Assembly (NCBI GenBank): GCA_031290815.1 | Contig: JAISLO010000060.1 | Span: forward strand, 1-8,828 | Origin: Synergistaceae bacterium | GTDB taxonomy: Bacteria > Synergistota > Synergistia > Synergistales > Synergistaceae | Reading direction: 5' to 3' | Length of the DNA stretch: 8,828 nt | Shown: positions 6,025-8,828 of the stretch, one piece after another | How positions within the stretch are numbered: position 1 is the first letter of the stretch | Layout: every line of letters starts with the position of its first letter | Position numbers and translations under genes: made by a program | The notes under the pieces: model-generated | What the model was told of the DNA's origin: nothing | Database searches by the model: none | What the model saw: only the letters and a program-made list of their open reading frames with translations

Positions 6025-6770
6025 CTTTGAAGTTCGTGCTCCGCCGACAGGCGGAACCACGCGCACCCAGCCATCGCCGCAGTCGATGCCCTCAATATCC
6101 TCCTGCCGAGGCTGACTGGAACGAAACCGCTGCCGAGCAGAACCGACGATTCAGAATCAGTCCAGTCGCCCTCAGGACCCACGGCGAACACGAGTTCGCC
6201 TGCGGCGCGCGCGTCGACATTCGCTAACGGAACGGCGGCAGGGGAGAGAAGCGCGGCATAACGGGCACTTGGCAAAGCGTCCCAGCCGACGTCCCGAAAG
6301 TTCACTGGATCGGCCAGGTCTGGGGCAAATACCGATCCCGAGACCTTCGTGCCCTCGTCGAGTATCTTCCTCCACCTCGACATCTTCCCCTCCGTCTCGC
6401 GCGCGCCGGGCCGAGGCACCGATCTCTCGCACAGGACGGGGCGCACCGACTTGACGCCGAGCTCGGCCGAAGCGCGCAGGACGGATTCGAACTGGCTGTG
6501 CTTGAGGAGCCCTATCAAAAGCGTTATCTCCAGAGGATCCCTCTCTTCAGCCTTGACGTCTACAGTCCGAAGCAAGAAGAACTCGCCGCTCCTCTCGACG
6601 CGGGCCAGGATTCTCTCCCCCTTTCCCTCGCCGAGCAAGCCCTCGACCATCGCTCCCTCATAGCATCTCAGAGCCTTCATCAGATGGCGCGCCTGAAATT
6701 CATCCAGACGCCACCGCCCCTCGCCATCCAGACGCGAGCACAGTTCAAGCCGGATTCTTGGCAGCGACAC
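6009..6770 (-). CDS. rsmE: 16S rRNA (uracil1498-N3)-methyltransferase
   Basis: The 253-residue product has the RsmE layout. A PUA-like N-terminal domain spans residues about 1-75, with HLMKALRCYEGA. A SPOUT methyltransferase domain follows, with LLIGLLKHSQFESVLRASAELGV, then the knot motifs VGPEGDWTDSE (197-207) and VSLGRRILRAST (219-230). RsmE methylates N3 of U1498 near the decoding site of the small subunit. Two normally conserved spots diverge. The usual LRxETA reads LRASTA, and the EQSGR-like stretch reads KVSGS (142-146). The enzyme may still be active, but this deserves a check. GTG 6770 has AGGAG 7 nt upstream, and the next Met lies too far into the PUA domain. The gene overlaps the end of prmA by 26 nt and the start of mtaB by 16 nt. 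Confidence 0.9.
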   Translation of the reverse strand: MSLPRIRLELCSRLDGEGRWRLDEFQARHLMKALRCYEGAMVEGLLGEGKGERILARVERSGEFFLLRTVDVKAEERDPLEITLLIGLLKHSQFESVLRASAELGVKSVRPVLCERSVPRPGARETEGKMSRWRKILDEGTKVSGSVFAPDLADPVNFRDVGWDALPSARYAALLSPAAVPLANVDARAAGELVFAVGPEGDWTDSESSVLLGSGFVPVSLGRRILRASTAAMAGCAWFRLSAEHELQRCHNT

Positions 6771-7635
6771 CCCACCACTCCTCCCTGGTCGTCTCGTCCG
6801 CTACGACCAGCCCGACCTCCGAGAGAGCCCAAAGGAATTTATCCCTCTCGCTTCCGGTCATGCCGGAGAATATAGCTGTTCCGCCCGGCCTCAGCACGTT
6901 CCTGACGTCCGGCAGCATCTCCATCAACGGATCGAGGAGGATGTTCGCGAGAAGAAGGTCGAACGGACCCTCTACCCCGGACAGGAGACTGCCGGTTTCG
7001 ACTAGAACGGATTTATCGTCGATCCCGTTGAGCACGAGATTCCCACAGACCTCGCCGACCACGGCCGGGTCGAAATCCCTGGAGAGGACGGTTCCCGCTC
7101 CAAGCTTGACAGCCGCTATGGATAGTATGCCGGACCCCGTCCCGATGTCAGCGACCCGCGCCGGCCTGTCAGCGTTTGAGGACAGGCAGCGCTCGAGCAG
7201 GATGAGGGCGGTCTGCGTGCTCTCATGATATCCCGTGCCAAACGCGCTGCCCGGATTGATGTATATCGGTATCCTGTTGTCTGGCTCCGAGCCCCTGTGC
7301 CACGGAGCCAGCACGACGAGCATGTCTCCCACCGGAAGGGGGGGAAACGCCTCCTCGCTCTGACGCGGCCACTGCTGATTCTCTATCTTCCCGAGGTCCT
7401 CGATCCTGACGTCCGGCGCCGAAGCCAGAGCATCGAGAAGGCGGTCCCGCCAGTGGGACAGGTCCTCGTCGCTGCGATAATATATGCGCATCCGCGTCCC
7501 GTTTGGCAGTTCCTGCACTTCAGTTCCAATGCTGCCGGATATCTCGGCGGCCGAGTACAGAATTTCCTCCCCCTCCTCCCTGGCGCTGCCCTCCATCAGG
7601 ACGAGGACGGTTATGTACCACCAATACCCCTCCAC
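6745..7635 (-). CDS. prmA: Ribosomal protein L11 methyltransferase
   Basis: The 296-residue product is close to the usual PrmA length (about 290-310). The N-terminal domain, starting near YWWYITVLVLMEGS, recognises L11. The linker leads to PGSAFGTGYHEST (128-140), the family signature usually seen as FGTGxHxTT. SAM motif I is ADIGTGSGILSIAA (162-175), and LLLANILLDPL (227-237) is the ANI motif that binds near the substrate amine. PrmA trimethylates lysines and the N-terminus of L11. The exact start is uncertain. GTG 7635 is taken because a G-rich stretch lies about 8-10 nt upstream; GTG 7644 and TTG 7653 are in frame and add only three or six residues. It is the first gene of the visible leftward operon. 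In Firmicutes dnaK-dnaJ precede prmA; here a divergent transposase-family gene does. Confidence 0.92.
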   Translation of the reverse strand: MEGYWWYITVLVLMEGSAREEGEEILYSAAEISGSIGTEVQELPNGTRMRIYYRSDEDLSHWRDRLLDALASAPDVRIEDLGKIENQQWPRQSEEAFPPLPVGDMLVVLAPWHRGSEPDNRIPIYINPGSAFGTGYHESTQTALILLERCLSSNADRPARVADIGTGSGILSIAAVKLGAGTVLSRDFDPAVVGEVCGNLVLNGIDDKSVLVETGSLLSGVEGPFDLLLANILLDPLMEMLPDVRNVLRPGGTAIFSGMTGSERDKFLWALSEVGLVVADETTREEWWGVAAKNPA

Positions 7636-7687
7636 CTCATTCACACCCCCCAAGAAATCGACATGGCATCTATAAGACCACCAGCTA

Positions 7688-7693
7688 ATTTTA
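7688..7693 (-). promoter_or_regulatory. prmA: Possible -10 box for the prmA operon
   Basis: TAAAAT read leftward lies about 50 nt before the prmA start in the divergent intergenic region. No convincing -35 was found at 16-18 nt, so this is a weak candidate. Confidence 0.25.
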
Positions 7694-7803
7694 CATCATC
7701 ATTCACCCATTCAGCCCCGATGAACTCAGAATTGGAATGATGAGCGCAAAAATGCCAAATTTAGTTTCGGCGATTTAATCTACGCTTCATCCGCAATGTG
7801 TTG

Positions 7804-7809
7804 TATAAT
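7804..7809 (+). promoter_or_regulatory. -10 box for the transposase-family gene
   Basis: A perfect TATAAT sits in a locally A/T-rich stretch (about 7800-7820), unlike the surrounding GC-rich DNA. The expected -35 (near 7781) is poor. A transcript beginning near 7816 rules out translation from the longer reading frame that opens at 7798 and supports a start at 7837/7840. Confidence 0.45.
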
Positions 7810-7836
7810 ATTATTATAAAGCAAGGGCAGGTGGTC

Positions 7837-8820
7837 ATGATGACGTGTATCAGCGAGACATCGCACATTGTTGACGTAGGTGAAAACAGGATAAACAGGC
7901 TCAACGACAGATTTTTGAGATACATTATGACAGGGGAGAACGGACAGAAAATCCTGGTCGATTTTATAAACGACGCCCTCTTGCTCTGGGATGACAACGT
8001 CATCGAAACCATTGAAAACCTGCCGTGCACTTTTTCCGACGATTGCGCCAAGATGAAGCTGTCGGTTTTCGACGCAGTCGCGCGTCGATTGGACGGCAGA
8101 ACCGTCGACGTGGAGGTTCAATTTGTAAATCGGTTCGACTTCAGGAAGAGGGCTCCATACTACTGGTCGTTGACTCACGCGAAAAAACAGAAGGAGTGCA
8201 TGGCGTACGTCCAGATCCAACCGACAATAGTAATATGCGTCCTCACCTTCGACATGCTGGACGACGAGGCCGGGTACCGCAACTCGTTCAAAATAATCAA
8301 CGAGGACAGCGGCAGGTGTCTTTGTGACGACCTCCACATAGTCTACCTCGAACTCCCTAAGTTCCGCAGGCAGATCGGAAAGAAGAACATCCCCGCGACG
8401 GACCTCGATAAATGGCTGCTGTACTTCACCAACGAAGGCGGGGACAGGATGGAGAAAATAGCAGCGGAGAAACCGGCAATCGCCATGGCTATGCGGCTCG
8501 AATCACACTATTGGACCGACGCGGAGGAGAAAATTCTCTATGCCGCCGAACAGAGGCGAATGCTGGACGAGATAGGCGAAGAACTCGCATTCGGAATACT
8601 CCTGGACGCGGCTCGGGCCGAGACGGAAAAGGCCCGAAACGAGACACTGCGAAAGAGCCAGGAGAACCTCCAGAGGGGCATAGCCGAGGGCAAGAGGTCC
8701 GTGGCCGTCAACCTTTTAAAAATAGGGACAGACGTAAATAAGACCGCCGAGGTGACCGGGCTGACGATCGAAGAGGTCGAAAATCTCTATTCCGCCGTCT
8801 TGGATGGCAGGCTGCGTTAG
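7837..8820 (+). CDS. PD-(D/E)XK nuclease-family transposase / Rpn-like protein
   Basis: The 327-residue product matches the PD-(D/E)XK transposase family (PDDEXK_2, related to Rpn recombination-promoting nucleases). The N-terminal NDRFLRYIMTGENGQKILVD (23-42) is the family opening. The nuclease core has D79 in SVFDAVARRLDGRTVDVEVQ and the E-x-Q variant of the catalytic motif at E93-V-Q95. It is followed by KRAPYYWSLTHAKKQ (104-118), the usual KRxxYYW block. The C-terminus has a helix-rich charged region (QENLQRGIAEGKRSVAVNLL) and a short helix-turn-helix-like end, TAEVTGLTIEEVENLY. ATG 7837 and ATG 7840 are adjacent; AAGGG (7823-7827) and AGGTGG (7829-7834) lie upstream, so either is possible. 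The gene appears intact and stops 8 bp before the right edge. No terminal inverted repeats were seen. Such genes are typically dispersed in many copies and act as endonucleases promoting recombination. Confidence 0.85.
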   Translation: MMTCISETSHIVDVGENRINRLNDRFLRYIMTGENGQKILVDFINDALLLWDDNVIETIENLPCTFSDDCAKMKLSVFDAVARRLDGRTVDVEVQFVNRFDFRKRAPYYWSLTHAKKQKECMAYVQIQPTIVICVLTFDMLDDEAGYRNSFKIINEDSGRCLCDDLHIVYLELPKFRRQIGKKNIPATDLDKWLLYFTNEGGDRMEKIAAEKPAIAMAMRLESHYWTDAEEKILYAAEQRRMLDEIGEELAFGILLDAARAETEKARNETLRKSQENLQRGIAEGKRSVAVNLLKIGTDVNKTAEVTGLTIEEVENLYSAVLDGRLR

Positions 8821-8828
8821 ATACTTAG

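Noticed and set aside
7780..8337. Leftward frames opposite the transposase-family gene
   Set aside because: They are shadows of the rightward frame, which has the PD-(D/E)XK motif and a promoter.

Overview
The window is bacterial chromosomal DNA, GC-rich and densely coded. It carries one long leftward gene block and one rightward gene at the right edge. The leftward order prmA - rsmE - mtaB - Hsp70 - J protein - rpsU - yqeY follows the dnaK-dnaJ-prmA-rsmE-mtaB-rpsU-yqeY neighbourhood known from Firmicutes and relatives. The frequent GTG/TTG starts, the gene order and the PD-(D/E)XK transposase-family gene would fit an anaerobe such as a member of Synergistota. That placement is an inference from style and content; nothing here proves it.

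Reading from right to left along the leftward block: prmA (methylates ribosomal protein L11), rsmE (methylates 16S rRNA U1498) and mtaB (methylthiolates tRNA t6A) overlap head to tail and form a translation-modification operon. After a 66-bp gap come a short Hsp70 (524 aa) and a J-domain protein with a helical-repeat C-terminus, joined by a 4-nt stop/start overlap. They look like a dedicated chaperone/co-chaperone pair and not like housekeeping DnaK/DnaJ. A candidate promoter sits over the stop codon of the J-protein gene. A hairpin-rich leader follows, then rpsU (ribosomal protein S21) and yqeY, which overlap by 4 nt. A nested stem-loop ending in a T run closes this unit.

Further left, a separate leftward gene runs off the left edge. 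It encodes a membrane-anchored TPR protein with a C-terminal segment resembling small BamE/SmpA-type modules. Its candidate extended -10 promoter lies inside a 16-bp palindrome, which suggests repressor control.

At the right edge, a rightward gene with its own TATAAT box encodes a PD-(D/E)XK nuclease-family transposase / Rpn-like protein, transcribed away from prmA. The most noteworthy items are the atypical Hsp70/J-repeat pair embedded in a ribosome/tRNA-modification cluster, the two structured RNA elements flanking rpsU-yqeY, and the palindrome-overlapped promoter of the TPR gene. No tRNA, rRNA, CRISPR array or complete insertion sequence was seen.
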